DNA of 64,000 bases. Source: Priestia abyssalis (GTDB lineage: Bacteria; Bacillota; Bacilli; Bacillales; Bacillaceae_H). Under the pieces are notes generated by a model. The model saw nothing but the letters and a program-made list of their open reading frames with translations. It ran no database searches and was not told the origin of the DNA. The stretch covers positions 2,256,417 through 2,320,416 of the forward strand of contig NZ_KV917369.1 of assembly GCF_002019595.1 (NCBI RefSeq), read 5' to 3'. Both the position numbers and the translations under genes were made by a program. Positions 43,875-52,147 of this stretch are shown piece after piece; the stretch's first letter is position 1; every line of letters starts with the position of its first letter.

Positions 43875-44085
43875 AAAAAAGCGCTGTTTCCGTCCTTAAA
43901 AAGGACGGAAACAACGCTCCGCGGTACCACCTTTGTTGATGCCTGGGCATCCACCTCAATCCGTAACGTGGAAAAACGGCCTATGTTTGCATAAGCAGTT
44001 GAAGAGGGTAGGTTCAATCTGTTTTCTGTGAGGAACCTTCCAGCCGATGAGTTCCACTCTCTATCACATTCCACAAATTTACTAA
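43875..44085 (-). promoter_or_regulatory. T-box leader of proBA (proline)
   Basis: On the minus strand AAGGTGGTACCGCGG is the T-box sequence. It is followed by a strong terminator, GCGTTGTTTCCGTCCTT / AAGGACGGAAACAGCGC, and a T run. In stem I the triplet CCT (44012-44010), followed by A, fits a proline specifier. Uncharged tRNA-Pro would stabilise the antiterminator. Confidence 0.92.
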
Positions 44086-44236
44086 TCCCGCACTATTTTC
44101 GTTATCATTTATTTGTTGATATTATGCGTGGAAAAAGAGAAAATGTCAAGAATGAATTATTTGAAAATTAAAACTGGATTTTCCTTTATTTTTCGTTAAT
44201 ATATAGATATAACGATATAATAAGGAGGTAAGAGGA

Positions 44237-44437
44237 ATGATTCATCTTACATGGAAAGACCGCGAAACAGTTAAGACCGTGAAATGCGTACATACAAATG
44301 CAGAAAAATACATGGTTAACAATGCATTAACTGCTGGTAAAACATATGAAGTAAAAAATGAAACAGAAGAATTTTATTTTGTTGTAGACAATACCGGCCA
44401 TGTAGGCGGCTATTACAAAGATTACTTTGAAGTGTGA
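44237..44437 (+). CDS. DUF6501-like small protein
   Basis: 66 residues, MIHLTWKDRETVKTVKCVHT onward, with AKTYEVKNETEEF-like GKTYEVKNETEEFYFVVDNT and a GGYYKDYFEV end. This resembles a conserved Bacillus family I recall as DUF6501. AAGGAGG precedes the ATG. The function is unknown. Confidence 0.75.
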   Translation: MIHLTWKDRETVKTVKCVHTNAEKYMVNNALTAGKTYEVKNETEEFYFVVDNTGHVGGYYKDYFEV

Positions 44438-44445
44438 AACGCGAG

Positions 44446-44477
44446 ATAACCCGCTGAATAAGCGGGTTATTTTTTAT
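44446..44477 (+). terminator. Terminator
   Basis: ATAACCCGCT / AGCGGGTTAT stem followed by TTTTTAT. Confidence 0.88.
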
Positions 44478-44595
44478 GGCAAAAAAATCCGTTGAAAAAA
44501 GACTTCACAAAGTGATGTAAATGGATTATGATGAAAAAGCTGTTTTTCATTTATCTAATTTCGTCAATTTTTGTCGAAAAAAATATTCATAGATA

Positions 44596-44707
44596 TTGAC
44601 TTCTGCGAAATGATTCGATATGATAGTCAATGTTGTTTCAAACGAAAGTCAATGAGATTGATTTGATAAAAAAATAATTGACTTTCAAATTAAATAAATG
44701 ATAATAT
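44596..44707 (+). promoter_or_regulatory. Tandem promoters of the 5S/tRNA cluster
   Basis: P1: TTGACT (44596-44601), 17 bases, TATGAT (44619-44624). P2: TTGACT (44678-44683), 16 bases, GATAAT (44700-44705). Two promoters in series upstream of 5S resemble rrn-type control. Confidence 0.65.
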
Positions 44708-44809
44708 ATAAAAGTTGCTTTTAATGCTTGATAGAAAATTCTGAAGTGATTGAAAATATCATTCTTCTTGGAATGTTCACATAGAGTTATCATTTTTAGC
44801 AATAATCTT

Positions 44810-44925
<116 letters not shown>

Positions 44926-44931
44926 CGTTAT

Positions 44932-45003
44932 GGCCCGTTGGTCAAGCGGTTAAGACACCGCCCTTTCACGGCGGTAACACGGGTTCGAATCCCGTACGGG
45001 TCA
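44932..45003 (+). tRNA. tRNA-Glu (TTC)
   Basis: 72 bases, acceptor GGCCCGT / ACGGGTC, anticodon TTC in CCCTTTCACGG, T-loop GGTTCGAATCC. CCA is not encoded. Confidence 0.93.
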
Positions 45004-45031
45004 TCATTTACAGGTGTTAAACCTGTAATGC

Positions 45032-45107
45032 GGAGGATTAGCTCAGCTGGGAGAGCACCTGCCTTACAAGCAGGGGGTCGGCGGTTCGATCCCGTCATCC
45101 TCCACCA
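45032..45107 (+). tRNA. tRNA-Val (TAC)
   Basis: 76 bases with encoded CCA, acceptor GGAGGAT / ATCCTCC, anticodon TAC in CTGCCTTACAAGCAG. Confidence 0.95.
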
Positions 45108-45112
45108 TTAAA

Positions 45113-45222
45113 AGAAAAGCGGAGAAAGCCGCTTAAACCGATAGGATGTTGTAACTTCTGGCGGAAGAGACGATAGTCTCAACAGAAGAAGTGAAACGAC
45201 CGTACGGTTTGGTTTTCGCAGC
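45113..45222 (+). repeat. Interspersed repeat in the tRNA cluster, copy 1
   Basis: Begins AAAAGCGGAGAAAGCCGCTT, then CCGATAGGATGTTG. A hairpin follows (ACTTCTGGCGGAAGAGACGA to AACAGAAGAAGT), and it ends CGCAGCTGGACAAT. It is shared with copies 2-4. Confidence 0.75.
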
Positions 45223-45230
45223 TGGACAAT

Positions 45231-45353
45231 CAAGAAAAGCGAAGGCGACTGTTCAATCTTGAGAAGCGTTGGAGCTTCTGACCGGGAAACCGCTCTTTGG
45301 TTTCATGGACAGAAGTGAAACGACCGAAAGATTAGGAGCCGCAGCTAGACAAT
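45231..45353 (+). repeat. Interspersed repeat in the tRNA cluster, copy 2
   Basis: Begins AAGAAAAGCGAAGGCGACTG, contains GCGTTGGAGCTTCTG...CAGAAGTGAAACGACC, and ends GGAGCCGCAGCTAGACAAT. It sits head to tail with copy 1. Confidence 0.75.
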
Positions 45354-45363
45354 TACTGAATAT

Positions 45364-45440
<77 letters not shown>

Positions 45441-45473
45441 TTTAAGAAAATAAGAAACACAATTTATTTCTAT

Positions 45474-45550
<77 letters not shown>

Positions 45551-45697
45551 TTTGCGAATTAATCACATATAGTGTAGGATAGATAAAAATTAGGTTTTTA
45601 ATTTATTAAATACTTCGCAGAACTTTACTTCTAGGAATGAATATGTTATAGTATAAATGTCAATGATGAAGGTCATCTGACGCTGGATATATATTAA

Positions 45698-45772
45698 GGC
45701 GGCATAGCCAAGTGGTAAGGCCAAGGTCTGCAAAACCTTTATTCACCGGTTCGAATCCGGTTGCCGCCTCCA
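45698..45772 (+). tRNA. tRNA-Cys (GCA)
   Basis: 75 bases with CCA, acceptor GGCGGCA / TGCCGCC, anticodon GCA in AGGTCTGCAAAACCT. A promoter-like segment precedes it (45611-45659). Confidence 0.94.
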
Positions 45773-45792
45773 AAAAATAAAAGTTATCATAA

Positions 45793-45869
45793 CGGGGAGT
45801 AGCTCAGCTTGGTAGAGCACTTGGTTTGGGACCAAGGGGTCGCAGGTTCGAATCCTGTCTTCCCGACCA
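45793..45869 (+). tRNA. tRNA-Pro (TGG)
   Basis: 77 bases with CCA, acceptor CGGGGAG / CTTCCCG, anticodon TGG in TTGGTTTGGGACCAA. Confidence 0.95.
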
Positions 45870-45887
45870 GAATGCATATAGAGTAAT

Positions 45888-45963
45888 GGGGCCTTAGCTC
45901 AGCTGGGAGAGCGCCTGCCTTGCACGCAGGAGGTCAGCGGTTCGATCCCGCTAGGCTCCACCA
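45888..45963 (+). tRNA. tRNA-Ala (TGC)
   Basis: 76 bases with CCA, acceptor GGGGCCT / AGGCTCC with one G-U, anticodon TGC in CTGCCTTGCACGCAG. Confidence 0.95.
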
Positions 45964-45966
45964 TTT

Positions 45967-46145
45967 TAAGAAGAGCGGAGAAAGCCGTATTTCGATTAAG
46001 GACAAGCCACGTCCTGTGGCTAACATCGAAATCCTTGTCATCCTGACTCTTACCGATAGGATGTTGGAGCTTCTGGCGGAAGAGACGATAGTCTCAACAG
46101 AAGAAGCGAAACAGCCGTACGGTTTGGCTTTCGTAGCTGGACAAT
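45967..46145 (+). repeat. Interspersed repeat in the tRNA cluster, copy 3
   Basis: Carries an extra internal palindrome (ATTTCGATTAAGGACAAGCC ... ATCGAAAT region) and then the common CCGATAGGATGTTGGAGCTT core and GTAGCTGGACAAT end. Confidence 0.75.
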
Positions 46146-46151
46146 AAAAAA

Positions 46152-46225
46152 GCGGGTGTAGTTTAATGGTAAAACCTCAGCCTTCCAAGCTGATGTCGTG
46201 GGTTCGATTCCCATCACCCGCTCCA
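46152..46225 (+). tRNA. tRNA-Gly (TCC)
   Basis: 74 bases with CCA, acceptor GCGGGTG / CACCCGC, anticodon TCC in CAGCCTTCCAAGCTG. Confidence 0.95.
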
Positions 46226-46350
46226 TTTACCGTATTTAATCAGTTTATGGGAGATTTTACATGAACTTTTTTTACAATAAAAACTTCGCAGAAATTTATT
46301 TCTGAGAATAAATGTGATAAAATAATTCATGTAAGCCACAGATATTATAC

Positions 46351-46433
<83 letters not shown>

Positions 46434-46436
46434 CTT

Positions 46437-46556
46437 TAAGGAAAGCGGAGAAAGCCCGCTTAAACCGATAGGATGTTGGAGCTTCTGAGAAGGAGTCGCT
46501 TTTTGACTCCGCAAGAAGAAGTGAAACGACCGAAAGATTAGGAGCCGTAGCTAGCC
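46437..46556 (+). repeat. Interspersed repeat in the tRNA cluster, copy 4
   Basis: Common start GGAAAGCGGAGAAAGCCCGC, core CCGATAGGATGTTGGAGCTT, a variable apical hairpin (GGAGTC...GACTCC), then GAAGTGAAACGACCGAAAG and GGAGCCGTAGCTAG. Confidence 0.75.
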
Positions 46557-46605
46557 ACCAAGAAAAGTGGACAAAGTGCGCTATAAGTTTTATAACTTAA
46601 ATGAT

Positions 46606-46679
46606 GGCGGTTGTGGCGAAGTGGTTAACGCACCAGATTGTGGCTCTGGCATTCGTGGGTTCGATTCCCATCAATCGCC
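46606..46679 (+). tRNA. tRNA-His (GTG)
   Basis: About 74 bases including the extra 5' G opposite C73, acceptor GCGGTTG / CAATCGC, anticodon GTG in AGATTGTGGCTCT. CCA not encoded. Confidence 0.92.
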
Positions 46680-46693
46680 CTTTTTTACTACTC

Positions 46694-47097
46694 TATACAA
46701 AACCGGAGAGAATCGCGCAGATTTCGATCTGTGAGGAAAGTCCGTGCTCGCACAGACTGAGATGTCTGTAGTGTTCGTGCCTGGCGAAATGATAAGTCAG
46801 GGCAGCTTGTACATCAGGCTGACGGCAGGGAAAGCACCTAAGTCCGCTGGATATGGTGTGAATACCTTGAAAGTGCCACAGTGACGGAGCTTCGAGGGAA
46901 ACCTTGAAGGTGGAACGAGGTAAACCCCACGAGCGAGAAACCCAAACAATGGTAGGGGAAGTGTCTTGAGGGAATACAACCGATACAGACACCATCGCTT
47001 TCATGCGGTGAGATAGATGATTCTCCACCTTGTACGAGAAGTGCGCTTCGTTTGCAGTACATGGTGAACAAAACGCGGCTTATGAGGTTTTGTATAT
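46694..47097 (+). ncRNA. rnpB: RNase P RNA (Bacillus class B type)
   Basis: Core blocks GAGGAAAGTCCGTGCTCGCA, AAAGTGCCACAGTGACG, GGTAAACCCCACGAGCGAGA followed by AACCCAAA, and GAGATAGATGATT match RNase P RNA. Terminal P1 pairs ATACAAAACC with GGTTTTGTAT. It lies directly after tRNA-His, inside the tRNA cluster. It is the ribozyme that matures tRNA 5' ends. Confidence 0.93.
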
Positions 47098-47102
47098 CCA
47101 AT

Positions 47103-47181
47103 GAAACAGTACGTAAGGGGCTCCACTGCTAAGGGAGTAGGTCGGGTAATCGGCTTGATGGTAATCTCTCCTGTTCCGCCA
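47103..47181 (+). pseudogene. Degenerate tRNA-Ser (GCT)-like sequence
   Basis: CTGCTAAGGGAGTAGGTCGGGTAA matches the anticodon 3' half and variable arm of tRNA-Ser(GCT), shown here only as motif positions 47127-47150. The 3' end CTGTTCCGCCA pairs with GAAACAG with one mismatch. The D-arm is shortened and no GGTTCGAATCC T-loop is present, so it should not fold as a working tRNA. Confidence 0.6.
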
Positions 47182-47236
47182 TATGAATAAAATTGATGTT
47201 TACAGTTATAATAGTAAATGTCATCTTCATAATTAT

Positions 47237-47308
47237 TGGGCTATAGCCAAGCGGTAAGGCAACGGACTTTGACTCCGTCATGCGTTGGTTCGAATCCAGC
47301 TAGCCCAG
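47237..47308 (+). tRNA. tRNA-Gln (TTG)
   Basis: 72 bases, acceptor TGGGCTA / TAGCCCA, anticodon TTG in CGGACTTTGACTCCG, T-loop GGTTCGAATCC. CCA not encoded. Confidence 0.94.
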
Positions 47309-47310
47309 TC

Positions 47311-47394
47311 AAATAGTCCAACGGTAAAACTACGAAAGGGTCAGGGCAGGAATGCAGCAGCCATCAGTAGTTGATCCGTGTGGGCTATTTTTAT
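47311..47394 (+). ncRNA. Compact SRP-like RNA (4.5S-type hairpin)
   Basis: About 84 bases fold into one hairpin: AAATAGTCC / GGGCTATTT, ACGG / CCGT, AACTAC / GTAGTT, then GGU-CAGG-GCA-GGAA-TGC-AGCA-GCC. That apex has the layout of SRP domain IV (GGAA tetraloop and CAGG/AGCA symmetric loop) that binds Ffh. A T run ends it. Bacillus SRP RNA is normally about 270 bases with an Alu domain, so a compact one is unexpected. Confidence 0.7.
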
Positions 47395-47479
47395 TAGCAT
47401 CTATTTCGCTGTTTTTGATTTCTGTGAATAGTACTGATATAGTGAATATAGAATGAATGGAAGAATGGGGGAATATACA

Positions 47480-48331
47480 GTGGAAAATAGTGACGGAGGA
47501 AGTGCCTCCATTATAGAGCCATTTTGTGGTTGGTTGAAAAAGCAACAAAAAACTGAAAATACAATTAAGACATACAGCGGAGTGCTGCATGCTTTCTATA
47601 AGTGGATGTCTTCACGAGACATATCGATTGAAGAGCTGACAAAAGACCATATTGAAGCGTATCTCCATGAGATGGAAGCGGAGGGAAAAAGCGCAGCCAC
47701 GATTGGAAAAGTTTTAGCTGCATTGAGTATATTCGTTCGTTTTATGGGGAAGCCATATCTTGTCCAAGATGTGCATTCTCTTGCGGTCACGTCTGCTGAA
47801 GACAATGTTCCGGATGGTTTAAAAAGAGAAGAGCGGGACCGGTTGCTTCAGGCAGTAAAAAAAGAAGGAAATCTTCGAGATATCGCGATTGTCTATGTAT
47901 TGCTCCATACAGGTATACGTGTTTCTGAGCTTTGCCAATTAAATCATGATGATGTTATTCAGCGCAAGACGGGCAACGCATTGGTCATTCGAGAATCGAA
48001 CGGGAAAATCAAAAGAATGATTCCTCTTTCGACAGATGCAAGCGAGCATTTGAATCGTTACCGTTCTAAAGAAAAGGTTCAAAAAGAAGCTTTATTTATA
48101 TCGAGTGTCGGGCAGCGTATATCCACACGGGCTGTCCAGTATATGCTAAAAAAATATGGAGTAAATCCCCACAAACTGCGTCATACATTTTGCTATGAGC
48201 TCATTCAAAAAGGGGTGGACCTGGCTACGGTTGCCCAACTGGCAGGACATTCAGATATTAATGTAACGAAACGTTATATTCAAATGAATTCCAATGCACT
48301 CGAAGAAGCGATTAGCCGTGTGTTTGCATAA
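47480..48331 (+). CDS. Tyrosine recombinase (XerC/D-like integrase)
   Basis: 283 residues. An N-terminal SAM-like core-binding domain (TENTIKTYSGVLHAFYKWMS) precedes the catalytic domain. Its Arg is in LLHTGIRVSELCQL, Lys in ESNGKIKRM, His-x-x-Arg in NPHKLRHTFCYEL, second His in LAGHSDINVT, and Tyr in TKRYIQM, so all catalytic residues are present. GTG 47480 has GGGGGA 7 bases upstream; an in-frame ATG at 47453 lacks a ribosome site. It follows the RNA cluster, a common integration neighbourhood, but no other phage or element genes are here. Confidence 0.87.
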   Translation: MENSDGGSASIIEPFCGWLKKQQKTENTIKTYSGVLHAFYKWMSSRDISIEELTKDHIEAYLHEMEAEGKSAATIGKVLAALSIFVRFMGKPYLVQDVHSLAVTSAEDNVPDGLKREERDRLLQAVKKEGNLRDIAIVYVLLHTGIRVSELCQLNHDDVIQRKTGNALVIRESNGKIKRMIPLSTDASEHLNRYRSKEKVQKEALFISSVGQRISTRAVQYMLKKYGVNPHKLRHTFCYELIQKGVDLATVAQLAGHSDINVTKRYIQMNSNALEEAISRVFA

Positions 48332-48366
48332 AAACAAGGAGAGCCTGAGGCTCTCCTTGTTTTTAT
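48330..48366. terminator. Terminator of the recombinase gene
   Basis: AAAAACAAGGAGAGCC / GGCTCTCCTTGTTTTT stem. Confidence 0.92.
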
Positions 48367-48723
48367 GCAAACTATGTTTTGACCGTTTAGTGTTGATTAA
48401 TGGATCGAAAAGCTCAAATTGAACTGCTGAATCCAAGTAGCCCCTAAATCTTTTGTCTCAAGCAACAATAAAAAATAGAAAGCAGGCATCACTGCCGATT
48501 ACGAGGCTTCAAGTATCCATGCTGATGTCTAAAAAGAGAAAGGAAAAGCAGAAAGAGCTGCTGTTAGAAGGGGAATTCAGTTCTCGTTTAAATTTCTAGC
48601 TGGTTCATACATAATAAAAGAAAGGAATAATCCGATAGTTGAAAACAGCGGATTACTCCTTTTTATTTTGGTTCACACTATAGAAGAAGGCAGTCTAGTT
48701 CAAACAGAAGTTGGTGATTCAGC
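48367..48723. other. Gene-free region before glutaminase
   Basis: Only short frames without ribosome sites. A hairpin AAGGAATAATCCG...CGGATTACTCCTT lies at 48622-48658, probably a terminator of something upstream. Confidence 0.4.
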
Positions 48724-49653
48724 ATGCCCTGTCAATCAAGTGAACAGCTAAATGAATTAGTGTTAAAAGCAAAAAAATTCACAAAACAGGGAAAGGTAGC
48801 GGATTATATCCCCGCTTTAAAAAAAGCGAACCGTGACGAATTATCCATCGCGATTTATCATCCAGATGGAACATGTATCTCTGCCGGTGATATCCAGCAA
48901 AAGATTACGCTGCAAAGTATTTCAAAAGTTCTTACCCTCGCCTTAGCCTTGACGGATTGCGGTGAAGCGGAAGTCTTCAAGAGGGTTGGTTATGAGCCGA
49001 CAGGAGATCCGTTCAATTCAATCGTAAAGCTTGAAACGAACAAGGTATCTAAGCCGCTTAATCCGATGATCAATGCAGGTGCCTTAGCCGTGACCCATAT
49101 GATTAAAGGTAAATCCATTGAGGAGCGGTTTGGACGTCTTTTAACGTTTATCCGTGAATTAACAGGTAATTCAGGCATTTCCTATTCCAAAGAAGTAGCC
49201 GTGTCTGAATTTGAAACCTCTCATTTAAATCGGTCCCTTTGCTATTTTATGAAGCAGCACGGAGTGATTAATGAGGAAGTAGAAGGATTGATGGATCTTT
49301 ATACGAAACAATGCGCGATTGAGATGGATTGTTTAGATCTTGCCAGAATTGGGCTCGTCTTTGCGATGGATGGAGTGGAACCGAAAACAGAGAAGAGATT
49401 ACTGCCAGCCTATGTTGCACGAATATGTAAAACATTCATGGTGACATGCGGCATGTATAATGCTTCCGGCGAATTCGCTATAAGGGTGGGCATTCCTGCA
49501 AAGAGCGGTGTCTCAGGAGGAATCATGGGGGCGGTCCCAAATCGGTTTGGAATCGGGATATTTGGTGCTGCTCTTGATGAAAAAGGAAACAGTATTGCTG
49601 GTTTGAAGTTGTTGGAAATGTTGTCAGTGGAATATTCGTTAAATATGTTTTAA
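48724..49653 (+). CDS. glsA: Glutaminase
   Basis: 309 residues, the usual length. It hydrolyses glutamine to glutamate and ammonia. It has the serine-dependent beta-lactamase-like fold with the S-x-x-K motif in [14 protein letters not shown]. Further family blocks are [28 protein letters not shown] and [27 protein letters not shown] is a modest ribosome site. A strong hairpin terminator follows. Confidence 0.94.
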   Translation: MPCQSSEQLNELVLKAKKFTKQGKVADYIPALKKANRDELSIAIYHPDGTCISAGDIQQKITLQSISKVLTLALALTDCGEAEVFKRVGYEPTGDPFNSIVKLETNKVSKPLNPMINAGALAVTHMIKGKSIEERFGRLLTFIRELTGNSGISYSKEVAVSEFETSHLNRSLCYFMKQHGVINEEVEGLMDLYTKQCAIEMDCLDLARIGLVFAMDGVEPKTEKRLLPAYVARICKTFMVTCGMYNASGEFAIRVGIPAKSGVSGGIMGAVPNRFGIGIFGAALDEKGNSIAGLKLLEMLSVEYSLNMF

Positions 49654-49657
49654 ATAA

Positions 49658-49705
49658 AAGGGGGTTGATCATAAATGAAAAAATCCATTTATGATCAACC
49701 CCTTA
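49658..49705. terminator. Terminator of glsA
   Basis: AGGGGTTGATCATAAATG / CATTTATGATCAACCCCT stem with an A/T loop. Confidence 0.88.
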
Positions 49706-49718
49706 CAAAAATCCTGAA

Positions 49719-50087
49719 TCAATTTAAAAATTGTTCAACTTTGTCTATAACCGCTTGATCTTTCAATGTCATTTTCTTAGGTTGTATCGGTGGGGTATGA
49801 CGAGTTTCCTTTGCTGATGGAACTTCCGAAATCTCAAGATAAAAAGGGGAAGAGTTACGATCTCCATCTAAGTACCCCTTTAAAATTTTCAATTTCTTTG
49901 CGGAACCTGTAATAAGTCCGTCATATTCCCATTGGATTGCATTTTTGTACCTTGCATCCATTCTTTCTTTTAAAGCCAGGGCTTCAGAAACGGCTTCTTT
50001 CGGTGTCTGAAAGAAAGTGTTTGCTCTTTTCATCCCTGCTTTTTTTAGGCCATCGCCAGCTTTGGCTTGGTATAACGTTACTGTCAT
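49719..50087 (-). CDS. Hypothetical protein
   Basis: 122 residues, MTVTLYQAKAGDGLKKAGMK onward. A Lys-rich alpha/beta N-terminal part is followed by a tail (RHTPPIQPKKMTLKDQAVID). GAAAGG precedes; a start nine bases earlier (50096) is possible. No recognised domain. Confidence 0.65.
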   Translation of the reverse strand: MTVTLYQAKAGDGLKKAGMKRANTFFQTPKEAVSEALALKERMDARYKNAIQWEYDGLITGSAKKLKILKGYLDGDRNSSPFYLEISEVPSAKETRHTPPIQPKKMTLKDQAVIDKVEQFLN

Positions 50088-50398
50088 ATTGGTCATCCTT
50101 TCTGTGTTGGTCTCACGCCTTCTGCCGGTGAGTTTACACACCAGAAGACCAAAGGGTCCAATTTCTTCTTTACTAGTATACCTCTTTTTTCCACTATAGG
50201 ATACTCATTCAATATAAGATTAACAAATGTCTTCATTTGGATAAGTCAGAATGAAACAATCAAGTGGAAGGAAAGAATATCGAGATATGGGTGTAATAGA
50301 GGGAATATTTAAAAAAAACAAAAATCGAATAAGATATGAGATAATGAATATAGGTAGGATAAAGAACCAGCCGATTTGATGAGAAAGAAGGAATCTAA

Positions 50399-50572
50399 AT
50401 GAAACATAAAAATAAATTTCAGGATGACGAGAAAGTAATTTTAAAAGCGACAGGTGAGATGGTGACCATTAATAAGTTTACTTACGTAGCTAATATGAAA
50501 CGATACTCCTATACCATCAAAGAACGTCCTCAAACATTTTACTTTGAAGAAGAAATTACACCAGTAAAATAG
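50399..50572 (+). CDS. Small hypothetical protein
   Basis: 57 residues, MKHKNKFQDDEKVILKATGE onward, a short beta-rich protein ending EEEITPVK. AGAAGGAA precedes the ATG. Unrecognised. Confidence 0.65.
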   Translation: MKHKNKFQDDEKVILKATGEMVTINKFTYVANMKRYSYTIKERPQTFYFEEEITPVK

Positions 50573-50725
50573 TCTTGCCTCTACATGTATCTCAGCTTTT
50601 CCAGCAGAATCGTCAGGAATCATTATTAACATTTTATTACAGAAAAAGGTTTCAAATCATCAAAATTAAAAGAAGACCCAATCGTTATTTTGCCATTTAG
50701 CGATTTATAAAATTTGTAAAAAGTA

Positions 50726-50758
50726 AAAAGATTCCTGATTTCAGGAGTCTTTTTTTAT
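50726..50758 (+). terminator. Terminator
   Basis: AAGATTCCTGA / TCAGGAGTCTTTTTTT stem and T run. Confidence 0.82.
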
Positions 50759-50762
50759 CATT

Positions 50763-50835
50763 ACCAGCGAGAAGACCCCCATCTTCAAACCGAAGTAATG
50801 CGCGAGCGAGCGTAGGCTAAGTGGAGGGAGTTCAA
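50763..50835 (+). ncRNA. Orphan IS605/TnpB-type 3' RNA end (omegaRNA-like)
   Basis: CCAGCGAGAAGACCCCCATC ... GTAGGCTAAGTGGAGGGAG then TTCAA matches, from memory, the conserved 3' end of omegaRNAs at the right end of Bacillus IS605-family tnpB elements (GCGAGAAGCCCCC-type motif). No tnpB or tnpA lies on either side, so it is a solo end or remnant. Sequence beyond 50836 would be the guide position. Confidence 0.5.
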
Positions 50836-51143
50836 TTAACGATGGCTGCTTTCGTTTTCTAATGAATTTGTTTGAATTTAGAATACTAATTAACTATTTG
50901 ATTGGGTGTAGCATATTGACAATTACGAGTCATTCTTGTAAGCGTGGATTGGAGCAGCACGAGGAACGGTTCTTATTGAATGGGGTTAGTCTAATAAGTC
51001 GTGAGTATAGAAATTAAAAATGAAAATTAAGTAAAATTATATATTTTTTTCAAGAAATTTCTATATAATGGTTGTATATTGAGGTGCTCCAGTGTATCTC
51101 TGGTGCTCCATTATTAGATAAATAGATGGAGGTGAAACATTCA
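50836..51143. other. Intergenic region before the YiaA-like gene
   Basis: No gene seen. GGTGCTCCAGTG / CTGGTGCTCC forms a small repeat or stem at 51083-51109, just upstream of the YiaA-like gene. Confidence 0.4.
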
Positions 51144-51614
51144 ATGTCTAGTGATAATGAGGTTTTATTAGATAAAGGAAAACAAAATGAACCAAAAGTG
51201 AAAGTAGAAAGAAAAGAGGGAGAACCAACTTCAGCCTTCAAAGGAGCATCTTGGGCAGCACTGTTAGTAGGTGTTACCGCTTATCTCATTGGTTTGTATA
51301 ACGCAACGATGGAACTGAACGAAAAAGGATATTATTTTGCAGTTTTAGTGTTCGGACTCTATTCAGCGGTATCTTTACAAAAAGCAGTTAGAGATAAAGA
51401 TGAGGGAATACCAGTTACTAATATTTATTATGGTATTAGTTGGTTTGCACTTATTGTATCTATTTTATTAATGACTATCGGTTTATACAATGCAGGAAGT
51501 ATGGTTTTAAGCGAAAAGGGATTTTATGGTATGGCATTTGTTCTTAGTTTATTTGCGGCCATAACGATTCAAAAGAATATAAGAGATACACAGAGGGCAA
51601 GAGAAAGAGATTGA
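51144..51614 (+). CDS. YiaA/YiaB-type membrane protein
   Basis: 156 residues with two copies of a two-helix YiaAB unit. The first is [20 protein letters not shown] with [20 protein letters not shown]. The second is [20 protein letters not shown] with [20 protein letters not shown]. Four membrane helices follow a charged N-terminus. The start at 51144 is chosen from GGAGGTG upstream. The function is unknown. Confidence 0.85.
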   Translation: MSSDNEVLLDKGKQNEPKVKVERKEGEPTSAFKGASWAALLVGVTAYLIGLYNATMELNEKGYYFAVLVFGLYSAVSLQKAVRDKDEGIPVTNIYYGISWFALIVSILLMTIGLYNAGSMVLSEKGFYGMAFVLSLFAAITIQKNIRDTQRARERD

Positions 51615-51785
51615 GTTATGTAATTCCTATTTTTCTCAATCTATTAATGGGAGATAAGGTTTACCAATATTAGCATCTTAGAGATTCTCGCTAAATAGTT
51701 TGATAGAATTTCTGACAACCCCCTTTTATTATTTAAATTTTCTGATAATATATATTTAACAGGAATCATAAAAGGAGTGATTATA

Positions 51786-51911
51786 TTGTCTAATTTAGCG
51801 GTTGAATTAAGTGAGAAGATTGTGAAAATGGTAGCGGCCAATTTTAATATTACACTTGAACAGGCGAAAGAAGTGATCAATAGCAGCTTTGAAGTTGGAG
51901 AACCTGAATAA
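51786..51911 (+). CDS. Small acidic protein, translationally coupled to the next
   Basis: 41 residues from a TTG start with AAAAGGAGTG upstream: MSNLAVELSEKIVKMVAANF onward, ending EVGEPE. Two helices are likely. Its stop overlaps the next gene's start (TAATG). Unrecognised. Confidence 0.6.
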   Translation: MSNLAVELSEKIVKMVAANFNITLEQAKEVINSSFEVGEPE

Positions 51912-52078
51912 TGGAAAAAGTGTTAAAACGCGGAGCGTATTGTCACCAATGCGGAGTATTTTTAGAAAATGAAAAGGTACAGATATGGGATTGTTGGTGT
52001 CAAACGAAGTACTGTGAAAAGGCTGAAATTGTCATGCATGTTTCAGGAGGAAAACTGGATACGGTAGATTCAAACTAA
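51911..52078 (+). CDS. Small Cys-rich zinc-ribbon-like protein
   Basis: 55 residues with CHQC, CWC and a further Cys in YCEKAE, suggesting a zinc site. It shares one base with the preceding gene. Unrecognised. A terminator follows, so the pair forms a mini-operon. Confidence 0.6.
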   Translation: MEKVLKRGAYCHQCGVFLENEKVQIWDCWCQTKYCEKAEIVMHVSGGKLDTVDSN

Positions 52079-52079
52079 A

Positions 52080-52112
52080 CTCACCTGGCAGCAGGTGAGT
52101 TTAGTTTTTTAT
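52080..52112 (+). terminator. Terminator of the small-gene pair
   Basis: ACTCACCTG / CAGGTGAGT stem followed by a T-rich tail. Confidence 0.82.
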
Positions 52113-52147
52113 GGAGGGCTCGTTACATAAAAAGGCGCAGTGTCTTT

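Noticed and set aside
45920..46147. 75-residue frame running from tRNA-Ala into repeat copy 3
   Set aside because: Its start is inside a tRNA gene and the rest is repeat sequence.
46693..47101. Several minus-strand frames of 60-111 residues
   Set aside because: They are antisense to rnpB, whose structure and conserved cores explain the sequence.
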